From Rotaria macrura (Eukaryota; Rotifera; Eurotatoria; Philodinida; Philodinidae): 64,000 bases of DNA. Numbering within the stretch: the first letter of the stretch is position 1; every line of letters starts with the position of its first letter. This document shows positions 51,670 through 63,640 of the stretch, one piece after another. Location: contig OENT01000391.1 in NCBI GenBank assembly GCA_900239685.1, positions 59,791 through 123,790 of the forward strand. Reading direction: 5' to 3'. The notes beneath the pieces are model-generated. The model ran no database searches. It worked only from the letters and a program-made list of their open reading frames with translations, and was not told the origin of the DNA. The translations under genes and the position numbers were made by a program.

Positions 51670-52977
51670 CAATCTTTAACTTTTGTACTTTTTTTAGAAC
51701 ACCGAACGAATTAACAGGCATTACGGGTAACGTAACACTTCTGAATGTTTGTCGGATATTTAGTAAAGTTTAAGTTCAATGCACTGTTACGAGTATTAAG
51801 TGAGTTACCAAAGTTACCGGTGACAGAGTCTTTAAGTAACATAGTTGTGAGGTTCTTTGCCAATCGATTAGTGATGCATAAATATGACTCTTATTGGGCA
51901 CACGTAAGATTTGAGAACGAGATGTTTGCTTGTTACCATGACTGAGTATTGAATATATTCGAAACGGAAATTGTTCAAGTATTCAGTTATTTATATTGTT
52001 GATATTGAAACCAAAGTATAATATATGTACGTGGGAATCTATAATGAACAGGTAGACATGCAAGTGAGAATATTATAGTCAGTAAATCAAATAGTGGAAT
52101 TGTTGACGCATGGAAAATTGCTATTAATGACAAGACAGTTATGTGATGAAATAATTGAACTTAGTTTTTATGTAGAGAACCATGTAACAAATTGTTTTAA
52201 TATCGACTACATTACGTTATTATCGATTATGCTGTCACTAGTTTTTGATAATTAGAAAAACAGTGTTCGGAAATTTTGAGGGCAAGCTACAATCACGACT
52301 GATTCTAGATAAAGAATGCATCTCCTTGTAAGTCGCAATACCTCTAAAACAGCCAATTTTGGCAAAGTTTATGGATTTTGTGAATTCTATCTGGTTAGAT
52401 AGCACACATTGTCTACTTTTAAATGTATTAAAGCTTATCCATTTTGCGATGAAGTTTAAGGATTTATGCATGTTTCTTTGGATCCAACCTGCATGAAACT
52501 TAGCCATATTTTCTAAAAACTGAATGGGTATTGGTATGAGGTGCAGATTTCGATTCGTTGACACCTACAATCTCAGTTTTACGATGGTTCCCAACATCAG
52601 TAGATTTTCTAACTACTTGAATTGGAGAAGGTTTAAGGCAACCCCTACCCTTCCAAAAACTCGATTTTCGTCAGAAAAATAAGTTTTGAACCCGGCTGAA
52701 GCAATAGTTCTTTTCAGCCATGAGTGTCAAATCACATTTCGGAAAGGATTTTTGTGCAAGTTTTTCGCATTTATTCAGTTGAAAAGTGAACGAAAAATAA
52801 TGTTTGTGAAAAAAATGATGAGCTCAAAGGCAAAAATGTTTAGATCTAGGCCATTCTTTAGGAATATACACGGAAAAGGACACGTGCAGTCGTAAAGCTA
52901 TTTTCTACTAACCACCTTTTATCAAAAATGTCTATATGCCAAAGAATTAGCATATGATCCTGTACAGAATGGTTGAC
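51670..52977. other. Gene-free stretch after the OTU gene
   Basis: GTAACGTAAC and AGTTACCAAAGTTACCGG motifs at 51727-51825 echo those upstream of the OTU gene. The minus frame 52238-52564 has no recognisable motif. Confidence 0.45.
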
Positions 52978-52981
52978 ATAG

Positions 52982-54014
52982 GGGTGATTCCGCCAGGTTC
53001 CTCCCACGATTTACAAAAGTATCTTCAATTTCAACGAAACTCGGAGGGTTTGTAGAGAATTTTATGCTGATCATTTTGATATAAAAAAAGTGAAGACTTT
53101 ATTGAGAAATGCGAGAGAAATCAGGAAATTACTTTTCGAGCCATTTTAGCCACAAAAACAGGGCTTTTACAGTATTTTTGTGATTTCTCAACATTAAGAA
53201 TTTCTTTTTGGAAACTGAGTGTGAATTCGAATTGCGCGATTAAAACTGTACTAGAAAACGTTTTTGAAAGTGATTTTGCATGAAGCTGTATGCCTCTGCC
53301 ATAGACAGAACAAAACACACCAAAAAAAATGTCGACACTTTTTTTGACGCAAAATTGAAATTAACTGAAATGGTGACATATACCATTCGATAGAGCGAAA
53401 GTTCCTCTATCGCATCATCTATTCGGCTTTCTACGGGAGTAAGGTTTGGGAGAAAAAAGCGGTAAAAACTGAAAAATTGTCATTTTTTGTCGATATTTTC
53501 AGCGTATTTCGATATTTGCCCATGTTCCTCATTCTTAAAAGCGGTATTAGACTCCAGATTCGTAATCAACATCAAAAACTACATCGGTTCATCCATTTCG
53601 ATACGTTTCTAATGGACTTTTTTCGACCGTCTGACCGATTATTTTTCCTATGCAAGTGTTTTCTCAGTATACCTGTTGATATATGGAACAGGATCCACCT
53701 ACACATAAAATTTCTGCACTGAATGTGCTGTTTGGGTGTAGAAGCAGAATTTTATGCTTCTAATTCNGAATTCACACTCAGTTTCCAAAAAGAAATTCTT
53801 AATGTTGAGAAATCACAAAAATACTGTAAAAGCCCTGTTTTTGTGGCTAAAATGGCTCGAAAAGTAATTTCCTGATTTCTCTCGCATTTCTCAATAAAGT
53901 CTTCACTTTTTTTATATCAAAATGATCAGCATAAAATTCTCTACAAACCCTCCGAGTTTCGTTGAAATTGAAGATACTTTTGTAAATCGTGGGAGGAACC
54001 TGGCGGAATTACCC
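52982..54014. mobile_element. 1033-bp element with 247-bp terminal inverted repeats and ATAG flanks
   Basis: Arm 52982-53228 is the near-perfect reverse complement of 53768-54014; the ends read GGGT(G/A)ATTCCGCCAGG inward. The direct repeat ATAG flanks both sides (52978-52981 and 54015-54018), compatible with a 4-bp target duplication. The 539-bp centre has no transposase-like frame. One ambiguous base (53767) sits immediately before the right arm. Confidence 0.85.
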
Positions 54015-54018
54015 ATAG

Positions 54019-57000
54019 TTCTCCCGAAAGACGAAAAGAATACTTTCGGCCTCACTCAAATCCCTGGAAGGGAGTGGGTAAGGCAACATTGAAAGAAGAA
54101 ATTTTTAATTTTTCACAAGAATTTTGTTGAACATTGTATGGAGATTCATGTCCTGATTCTTGTTAGATGGAAATTTTCGATGAGAAATGGTGACAAAAAA
54201 GTAAGTTTTTCTTTTTCATGTCCTTTACTAATTGATTTTATTAAAGAACGTAATAAATGACGCCATCTATCATGAGTTATGTCGTCAACAGCATTGTTCG
54301 ATATGCTGTGATCATTGCTGACTATCGATATCTAATGTTTACGGCTTTGGCCTGATTTAAAATGGTATTTAAAAAAAAAATTTCTTGAGCGTTTTCTTCA
54401 AAACTCTTTTTTGCGCTGATGATCAAACTCCGAACAAATTTAACCTCGTTTATCTGGAAAATTTCTGATGCTTTTCACGATTTTAGATATTTCAACAGCC
54501 CGAAAAATTAAAGAAAGCAAACATAAAAAATCCTTTCTCTCATCTGAGTGGTAAACAATTCTCTTGTTAATACAATAATCTTTAGTTGCACACCGTGAAG
54601 TATAGAAAAAACATTTGTACGACCGAGGGTCCATTTTTTGTCTTGATCTCTAGAAAACTCCTGCATGCTGAGGCTTAGGGGGGGAAAAAACGTCGTAATT
54701 TTACTTATTTGGACCCAAAATTTATATAAAGTTTCAACGAGATCCTATATACTGTGTCGGAAATCGATTTTAGAGTGAGGGAAGGGGAAGTAATCTTAAC
54801 TGAAGTACGCAGCCAACGAGGTGAAAAATTCTGAACAAACATCGTTCTTGATCACTATGAAAGATATGTTTTTATTGAATCAAAATTAATCCAAAAAGGG
54901 AACTTGAATCAATATATATGTAGATACAACATGAAATTAACATATAATTTCGACTGCGTTGGAATTTTTTTCAACCTATAGCTAGACGAAAATCGAACAG
55001 ATGCTTTGTGCAGAAGTTTTATACACACATGCTACTTCATCTTTTGAAAATATCTGTTTTCTAAATATTTTTTAGGAACAGACGAAAGTATGAGAGAAAC
55101 AAATATTAATCCAATTTTTTTCATATATAAACTAAATGCAACCCTTTTCATAGAAAAGGAATTCGTATCTAGTACGAATGTTCTACCAGAGCTTGTTAGT
55201 TGTAATCCATCAGATGTGTATTCGAATCATCCTTTTCCATTTATACTAGAGATATGTAAGGCTCCAAAATGACACAAATAGTTTCCTCATATCAATGTAA
55301 GTCTGAGTTCGTTAGAACATATGTATTGTTTCCAAACATATTTTCCCTACATAAAGAAACGACATTAATACGTCTCATAGATCTAGATAATGCCACCATT
55401 GCCACATGCATTAGTAAACATTCGTTTAAATGAAAAACTTCAAAGCAGGATTTTTTACCTTTTTTTCCATTGGTTTTTTCACCAATGCTCACTGATATTT
55501 TCCAAAGGATTTCCAATCATTTTTCACGTTTAATAAAAAGGATTGTGACAATTTAATCAGATACCAAGCCCTATTACAACTTAGTTGTCTAAGCAAAATT
55601 TCGAATGAAAGCTTAACAGTTTATTGAAATCTGTATTTTCATCACTGTAGTTGTGCATGAACACTTTGAGGAACATTATTATAGTAATGGTTGTTTTACA
55701 CTATTGAATCCCTCGTTGATTGTTTCGTGTTACGATGTATAAAGTATCATTATGTTTAGTCATTTATGGCACGACTGCATAGGGTTGTCAGACAAGGTAT
55801 ATAAAAAATTCAGTGTTACAACATGTTTATGGTCATATTTTTGGCGTTTAGTTTTGTTTTCGATATAGTAAATATGCGTTTATGATCTTTTTTCATGATT
55901 GCTTCGTGCCCACTATGGAGAAGGTAGCATTCAATTAATTGATTCCTGTATCAAAGTGTTGAGAATAATCAGCTGAGTATACATTAATTGACTTTCTCAC
56001 TACTAGACAATAAATATAAATCTATGTGAAATTTCCAACACCGTAGAAAAGATCCGAGGGTGTGATAGAACAAGTAGCGCGGTGTTACCGTCGCTAACCC
56101 TCTACTGAAAGTATTTGATGTTGTTGAACAAAGAATACCAGAGCAAGAAGACATATGAGATGATTTGCTCATACCAAAGTGAAAGAAAAAAATAAAAAGA
56201 ATAGTCAATGTTCCAAAAAAAATCGAATCTCTCGATAGTTTTTATCGTCTATTTATCTTACCTGTATTCAGTATTTCTGCTTTATTCTGCGTATCCTGAG
56301 CATAATCGCTATATCATTGATATCGTGAATGTATTCTCTGTACATCTTTCGAATCATTAGTACTGTCAGCGTTTAATTTATATTTTGTTATTAGCTCCAG
56401 CACTGCATCCAGGAGTATTAAAAAGCTTCAATGTTCGGATCGAGCAATAATAAATAAAGAAAAATCGTCAAGTGACATGAAAAACTAAAACATGTCACCA
56501 GTCAGATGAATACCAAGATTAAAGGTTCGACCGGAGCAACGTTTCCTTTTATTTCATGGAAGAAACAAATTAAACTTCAGTAAATCATAGTATTGTACTA
56601 GTTTTTCTGTCCGTAATCATTTAGGGAGTGTCTCTATGCAACATTTCAATTCCTAATCTCTTTCATTCTTTTGTAAAACAGTATCGAATTGTCTGCTTCA
56701 CATACTAAAGTGGAGCAATAGATAGCCTAGCTTTGTTATTGGTGAAATGGCACCCAGGAGAATTATTTCGATAATTGGATCCGATCTGTTCTACTCGGAA
56801 TCCAATATCAGACTCCATTCGGATTGCATCTGTTTATTTTTATAAAAGTAACGAAATCCTATTGGAATTCAAGAGTGAGATTGTGTTTCCCTTCCTAGTG
56901 TTATGCAAGCAGGTACTAATTAGTATCTATTGCAGAAAATAGGACTCAGTTGTCGTATCCATTTGTACACCCGTGTCTAGAAATCCGATGGAATTACGCC

Positions 57001-58993
57001 GACTTATTGGATGCGATACGAACCAATCGGATCCGGTATCGGATTGATTCACTTGGGTAACAGAGTATGCTCATCTATATATTTGTCATTTTCAACATTC
57101 GCAACACGAAATTTTACTTGATTTAAGCAGTAAGAATTTCATCGAAAAAGTCCTATTCTGGGAAATTTTAATCTATCATGGCTTGCGTAACTATGTAATT
57201 CAGTAGTTTCTTTGTCGGAAGAACTTTTCATGTGCATAATAGGTCAACTACAAGCAGAAAGTATTCCCTCTCCCAACTTAAATATCAGTCACAGCTGTGG
57301 CTGTGACTCTAAACAGGGGCGTAACTCGACTCTCAAAGTGGTAGGAAGGGGTGATAAAGGCACCATTTGGATATAGGTTAAATTTGTCAATCTTGTATGG
57401 CCTGATTGCAACAGCACGAAGAAGGGATAGTTCCATATGTATACCCCTCCTATGTACACCCTTCACTCTGGAAAACATCTAAGCACGTATTTCTCGTAAA
57501 AATTAGATCAGCATAAAAACTCAGATCGTGATCGCATGACTGCAGCACAGTAATAATGTTAACGATCTGTCTTCATTATAGACTTCATAAATTAATAAGC
57601 CAAATACTTCATGAGCTTAGAATAGTTTTTATGCTTTACTCTACAATTATGTATGATGAAAATCAGATTAAAATTCATCAAAATGTTGTGGAGAAAGAAA
57701 CACAATGGGCTACCAGATTGCCAAAATGCTCCCTTCTACTTCCCACTGTCAGTACAGATCCATCGACAGCTGGGGTGCTTATAAGTGACAAATAATAGTA
57801 TGATGACTATGGAAATATCGTAATACACTGAGATACGCGAATTTCAAAGCTGATAACTTATTATTTAGGATGGATAACCAACATGCATGCTAATAGATTT
57901 TTCTAAAAGAAGGTGAAGCGTTTAAGGGGTAAGATGAAAAACAGAGCCGTAAAATTTAGTTACGCCTTTTCATGATTATTACAAAATTGAGCAGGAGAAT
58001 AGGTAAAAATTATTAATGGCGAAGCAAACGCAACTGTATGTTCATACGAGCATGGTCATTGGAATCAACTGAACCCCACGTCATCCACCGAATCCTCACG
58101 ATAACTCACTGTCATGTCTACTTCCGGCGGTACGCCAACACAGACACGTACATTTTGGACAATATTCAAGAAGTCCGAGATAATTCCTAGGCAAATTTTC
58201 TATGAATCCAGCAGAACCGAATCGTTTTTACGGCGTAAAGAAAAACATCAGGTATGACCTAAAGACTGAACACAAACTGCCTCATAGGGGATGATGTTCT
58301 CTGCCTCGCAGCTTAAAATAATTTGGAATTCAGTTGCGTGTCGTTGATGTTGACCGACGGCTCGTTAATCACAGCTTTCTACTGTGAAATACAAAGAACA
58401 TGCTTCCTTCGACTGGAATCACGAGTGCCGGACAAAGTCTGATAAAATATGCACGGGTAGATAAAAGAAGTCTTCACCAATCACCAAACATTTTTCGAGT
58501 TTTTTGAATGAAAATCGAAAGCATACTAATAATTGAAATTATAATTAGCGAATAGTCGTTCATCGGCACCCCTCCAGGGCGCCACTCACGGCTAGCCGCT
58601 CCTCAAGATGACGATACCGCAACAAGTGATCGCTTACTTTCATGAATATTGAAGCTGAAACTGCAGACAAATGACGTAAACAGTTTCCGTCTCCGTCAAT
58701 CCACATATTCCTCGATGCAGAAACCCAAACTTGCTCCTCCTAAGAACCTTTTCCCACAAGATTTACCTAACCATTCCCACTGTTGGCTACGAGAAAATCA
58801 ACACAAATCGAATCGGTTCTAAGTCAGACTCAGGAAGACACTAATGGCTGATATTTCCCTTCTAAATATCGTAGACAAACAATACCAGATGGCAAACATA
58901 CCCGTACCATGAAAACAGAGCCTTCCAAATGTTCACAATGCAGCCCAAACCCAGAGGTTCAGACATTGACTCGTTTCGTTACCTGTGTAATAC
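54019..58993. other. 5-kb gene-free stretch
   Basis: No exon could be supported. GC-richer, repeat-like patches occur at about 54660-54790, 57300-57370 and 58050-58900, probably decayed transposable elements. A small perfect stem AGTCACAG / CTGTGACT lies at 57287-57308. Confidence 0.5.
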
Positions 58994-59160
58994 TATTGGC
59001 CGATCGCCCAATCGAAAAAACACCTCATCGGGTGAATTCGCCACCCTCGAAATCGTATTGGCCGATCGCCCAACCGGAAAAACACCTGATTGGCTGAATT
59101 CGCCACCCTGGAAATCCTATCAGTCGATCGCCCAATCGAAAAAACCCCTGATTGGCTGAA
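58994..59160. repeat. 62-bp minisatellite, about 2.7 copies
   Basis: The unit starts TATTGGCCGATCGCCCAATC. Units begin at 58994, 59056 and 59118, the third ending with GATTGGCTGAA. Copies differ by a few substitutions. The small open frames here are the repeat read in two frames. Confidence 0.9.
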
Positions 59161-59228
59161 CTTATGGGCAGTAGATGAACGGTTTTAGTAAAGGTCAAAA
59201 GAACATTTTTTCCGTTCTGTGCGAACGA

Positions 59229-59270
59229 ACGAACAGACATACAGACATACAGACATACAGACGAACGAAC
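59229..59270. repeat. CAGACATA / GAAC microsatellite
   Basis: Four successive ACAGACAT-type units are bordered on both sides by GAACGAAC. Confidence 0.8.
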
Positions 59271-59308
59271 TTTTTTTACTCATTTTTCGTAATACCCTCC
59301 TTTCAGTA

Positions 59309-59574
59309 TACTCTAAAAAAAATAGGTTCTTTCCGGAACTTAAAAACGTTCTTCCCGTGGGCACACCGGAAGAACTATTTTAGGTTCCGTATAGAACTTT
59401 AAAAGGTTTGGCTTGTAAGCTGCAAAACCTTTCAGGTTTTGTAAATCTTGAAAAGGTTTTGTAGCTTTGACACCGAACCTTTTTAAGTTGTATACGGAAC
59501 CTAAAATAGTTCTTCCGGTGTGCCCATGGGAAGAACTTTTTTAAGTTCCGGAAAGGACCTGTTTTTTTAGAGTG
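59309..59574. mobile_element. 266-bp TA-flanked MITE with about 85-bp inverted arms
   Basis: Ends read (T/C)ACTCTAAAAAAA inward, and the arms match through GGTTC(T)TTCCGGAACTT, GGGCACACCGGAAGAACTA and GGTTCCGTATA. TA lies outside both ends (59307-59308 and 59575-59576). No coding frame. Tc1/mariner-type non-autonomous element by target site; superfamily uncertain. Confidence 0.8.
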
Positions 59575-59576
59575 TA

Positions 59577-60923
59577 GAGGGAATATAGTTCTCAACTCTG
59601 TAACGAAAATTTTCTTTATATTCAAAAGACGGTTACAGAAGCAGTTATAAGTTTCTATTATTTTCGAAGTGTATATTCATCGGAGATCAGTCATCCCAAA
59701 AGGGCTGTTTTCGCATAACATAGTATTATTCAAAGAATGATTCTTTTCTAAACCAGTTCAATTATCCAAGTGTTCATTCGATTGGAACTTGTGTAGAGGC
59801 GATTTCAGCTTAACATGAACATCGACATTCTACATTGAGCTTCGAATGGTCGCTTTCAGATAAATTCTTTCTACCCACAACTTTCGACTGATCGAGCATG
59901 GATTAGCGTAGTTACAAATGATTTTCTTAGGCAATTATTGCATTTTCGTGTTATCTAAGCATACCCAGTATAGTGTAAAGAATGAGACTCGAACACGGAT
60001 AGCTTTGGTTGTTTTTTTCAGCCTCTCTAAACTGAAGTTGAACTGCTCTTCCAGGAAAGTCGTCTTTTCAATTCATACAAAGATAATATTTTGAAGTAAG
60101 TGTGTGCTCCTTTTATTTGAAGAGTTGAAGGCATTAATTGTTTGGTTCAATCAATAAAAACTTTCTTCATGTTTTACTGAAGGAGACATTTCCCTCAAAT
60201 GTCGGGCACCTGAAAATTAAAAAGCGTGAAAAATTTCATGGTCAGTTTCCACCAGTTGATATTAAACATGACGTAGAGATTTATGAAATTAAAATGAAAA
60301 GTTGTATGCTAAAATTAAAACCGCCATCAAAATTCTCAAATTAATAACATATTTCAAAATCGGTCTTCGAAGGTTTTGTGCTGTAACCATGCATTTTTTT
60401 CCATATTTGTCATGAGACCACATTTGAAACCTGAGAAATTCGTCTTTTTGATTGGTTTCAGAGAATTTTGATTTTCATACTAATTTTTTAAATATTGCTT
60501 TATTTATAAGGTTCATTGTGGATTTCAGTATCGCACCTGAAACGAATCGGGCGCATTATAGTGCTAGTGAAAATTCATTATGTTCATAGGAAGTTTATTT
60601 ATTCATGTGCTAATGACGTACGTTTTTAGTTATATTCTTGCTTTTTGTTGTGTTAAACTGATCTCATTTCTAGCAAGGACGGGGACTATTTCTACATTAC
60701 TTATACCATCCTACAAAATAGACGTCATGTATGCTTGCTTTATCCGAAATAGAATGCACTATATTCATAGAGGCAAACTCAATTGATTGCTCTTTGTATA
60801 CAGCAAGTAATTGAAATTACCTCATGTGCCACAGTAACACAAGGATGCAAACGCGAATACTAGAAAATAACCCTGCCCAGTGGGAAAAGCCGAATTAAAA
60901 GCAGATTTTTGCGTAACGAATTC
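59577..60923. other. Gene-free stretch
   Basis: No coding exon is supported. The short frames at 60138-60344 and 60580-60786 have no recognisable features. Confidence 0.45.
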
Positions 60924-61155
60924 CAAATTAGAATCGATTCAAATATTCATTAATCAACGATAATTTAATTTTTAATCAAAAATAATCTTCTCAATCAAGT
61001 AAAATTTTGATTATAATCGTATATTTTTGATTTTATATGATTTTAATCAAAATTGTATGATTTTAATCCGAATTTTACTTGATTGAGAAGATTATTTTTG
61101 ATTAACAATTAAATTATCGTTGATTCATGAAAATTTCAATCGATTATAATTTTGA
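60924..61155. repeat. 232-bp AT-rich palindromic element
   Basis: CCAAATTAGAATCGATTCAA at the left and its imperfect complement ending at 61154 frame two arms sharing ATCAACGATAATTTAATT and AATAATCTTCTCAATCAAGT. The centre repeats GATTTTAATC-like words. Nearly the whole length can fold into one hairpin. No target duplication identified. Confidence 0.75.
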
Positions 61156-61516
61156 TCAGATTGCAAAAAGATCTGGTTAACGTAATATAATCTGACTTTT
61201 GCGCTGCGCATTTCCTGCAAATAAACAAAATTAAAAACCTTGAGATCACTTCTGTATTTCTGTTCCTCTTGTCGGATCTTTACGTTGAAGTTACTTGAGA
61301 TCTGAAACAATCTTCATATAGTACCTATCACTTTCGACAAAATGAATTCAAACAAAAATAAAGAAAATGAATTATCAAAACAGCTTGTTCGTCCGATTCT
61401 TAGTGCGTCTACTGCTTTAAAATGCAGATGAAAGCTTCTCCTCAATTTTTCCACTTGTCAGCCATAAACTTCTTCTTTCTTTTCATCATTTTAAAGCAAC
61501 ATCTGTCGACTTTCAG

Positions 61517-61799
61517 GTCCTGAACCTGGTACATTAACGTATGCTGAGCTTAAATCAGCACTTGCATCGATTAGTGTCGAAATGGAACAACTGAAAGATG
61601 AATGTAACAAACAGAAGACTCATACTGATCAGCTTCGAACCAAAAACCAGGAACTAAAAGACAGTTTAAAAGAAAGTGAGCTCGAAGTTCTCAAGTGGAA
61701 ACAGAAAACTGAACTCCTTGAAGTACAAAATACCAGCCTTGGCGAAGAAAACGCAGTTTATCAACAAGAAATTCAACGTCTACAACAAGAAAAGCAAGG
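61517..61799 (+). CDS. Coiled-coil exon of an unidentified gene (partial)
   Basis: After a TTTCAG acceptor the exon reads in phase 1 (GT then CCT GAA CCT) and ends at a GTGAGC donor after CAACAAGAAAAGCAAG. It encodes about 94 residues, GPEPGTLTYAELKSALASIS and then Gln/Glu/Lys-rich coiled coil. The plus frame continues past the donor to 61974 but changes to non-helical sequence, which supports splicing at 61799. A possible first exon with ATG at 61341 (MNSNKNKENELSKQLVRP) lies upstream, but no good donor fits. Family unknown; remaining exons are not visible. Confidence 0.55.
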
Positions 61800-62212
61800 T
61801 GAGCGTATTGCACCATCATTTTTAGACTGTTCACCAGTTTTCTTGAGATTACTTCTCCGTGCCAGTGTGGGTACGGACGTTTTCTTGGTGAGAATCTTTT
61901 TCGTAACCGCAAGTAGACCGGCCTCTCACAGCAACAGGCATTTTCCTCAGTCACTCCCTACCGGTACAAGTTAAAAGCAGCCTCAACAATGGAATATTCC
62001 ACAAGATCTCATCACGCACCCCTTTCAATCATGATTTTGTGCCTCTTCTCATAATGCAGCAAGTAAATGTTCAAACCCAAACCTTGGATTTACGAAAGTA
62101 AAGATGCTACACCGATGTTTAAGTGGATTGCGATGATTGATTTTAGAAATACAACAACGCTGTTTCTAATTACATATCTACGCCTGAGTAACGAGAAAAT
62201 CTCAAGATGATG
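61800..62212. other. Probable intron sequence
   Basis: Downstream of the exon donor; no further exon recognised. Confidence 0.4.
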
Positions 62213-62221
62213 AAAGGTGAC

Positions 62222-62602
62222 ATCAGTGTGAAGCTAGCACGACGGAGCTAGCACGATGAAACAGAGATTCAACTATAAGTCTTCTCAGAAGCATTGCCGG
62301 TCCAAAAAACCAGACCATTCGATGCAGAATTTAGTTCTGAAACAAATGGTGATACTTTAATTCCCCGACAATACTTAGGAAGAAATTTTATCTACACCTT
62401 TGTTTTCTTCTAAATAGGACAAGAAAAACCAGATAGAATTTTCTCAAAGTATTGCTGGGGAATAAAAGTATCACCATCCGATCCAGAATTAAATTCTGCA
62501 TCGAATGGTCTGGTTTTTATGGACCGGCAATGCTTCTGAGAAGACTTATAGTTGAATCTCTGTTTCATCGTGCTAGCTCCGTCGTGCTGGCTTCACACTG
62601 AT
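62222..62602. mobile_element. 381-bp Mutator-like MITE with perfect 9-bp target-site duplication
   Basis: Ends are ATCAGTGTGAAG and CTTCACACTGAT. Arms of about 140 bp match closely (GAGATTCAACTATAAGTCTT, CAGAAGCATTGCCGGTCC, CCATTCGATGCAGAATT). AAAGGTGAC lies directly outside both ends (62213-62221 and 62603-62611). A 9-bp duplication with long inverted arms is characteristic of Mutator-like elements. No coding capacity, so it must have been moved by an enzyme encoded elsewhere. Confidence 0.92.
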
Positions 62603-62611
62603 AAAGGTGAC

Positions 62612-63640
62612 GGCATTCGTAGCGATCTCCGTTGACGGAAAGATTTTCTTCGGTAGTTCAGTTCTTCAAAATCTCTTCCCTTGAAATTTAGCGTTCTATT
62701 TTATAAATATGATTTCGGAACTACATCTTCATAGAAACACACCCAACCTCGACTGAATAAGGCGGTGACAGTGGGTATTTAAATAATAATTCTCGATCCG
62801 GAGAGTACTAAGGGTCTAGATGATCCATAAAGTCGATGATGTAAAATTCAGAGCGACCCGAAACCGACATCTTCAAGAAAAAGTCGAACAGTGGCAAAGT
62901 AAGCAAACATTTGAATATTAAACTATTTATGTAACGGTTGATCCGATAGAAAACCTCTTTTCTCTTTAACAAGCAATGAAGAGTCAACAGATAATGAAGA
63001 CTCTTTTCTGCAATAAGAAATATGCAACACAAATATTTGTCTTTTCAAGATATGAAAAACAACGCTCATCAGCAACTACATGTGGGCGTGAATTTAATGA
63101 TGTGCTTCGCTACATATGCAGCTTTGACTATATTTTTATAAGCAGCTATAATGTCTCTCATTCACATCTACCTACTTACCTTTATGTATCTCCTACGGCG
63201 CAAAGATAGTTTTTGAGCCCGAGGAAAAATAGGACTCCATTATAGTACACCAATCATATAATTTTGCACATGATGTATTTTATTTCGTGAATAAAATTGT
63301 ACTGAGTTACTAGATTTTACATAGGGTTATCGTAACCATTCAGATTTCCCCAACTGTTGTATCTTGGGTAATGTGATCTTCTGTATACTTTTCCAAAAAA
63401 GCAATCATTTGCATCATTGAGTCACGATAGTTTGCATGAAAACTAGTCAAGCACTCTTGAAATATCAGGTTTTTACATTAATTTATCATATACATCGAAT
63501 GATGTGATTTAATGAAGTAGACGTGAAAAATGTCCTCATTTCCCAGATAGATTGACTAAGAATTTTCGGTGTTTATATCTTCACGTAACGCAAATAAAAA
63601 TATCATGCAACCTGAGTTTTGTGAGTTAACTTCGAACTAC
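62612..63640. other. Gene-free stretch
   Basis: No supported exon or structured repeat found. Confidence 0.45.

Noticed and set aside
53121-53722. Frames inside the 1033-bp inverted-repeat element
   Set aside because: Short, low complexity, partly within the arms, and without transposase motifs.
58909-59159. Two overlapping Pro/Ser-rich frames
   Set aside because: Both are the 62-bp minisatellite read in different frames.
59985-60060. tRNA-like string on the minus strand (GTGTTCGAGTCTC with an upstream GAGCAGTT)
   Set aside because: No acceptor stem pairing and no proper anticodon arm could be built; at best a decayed tRNA-like fragment.
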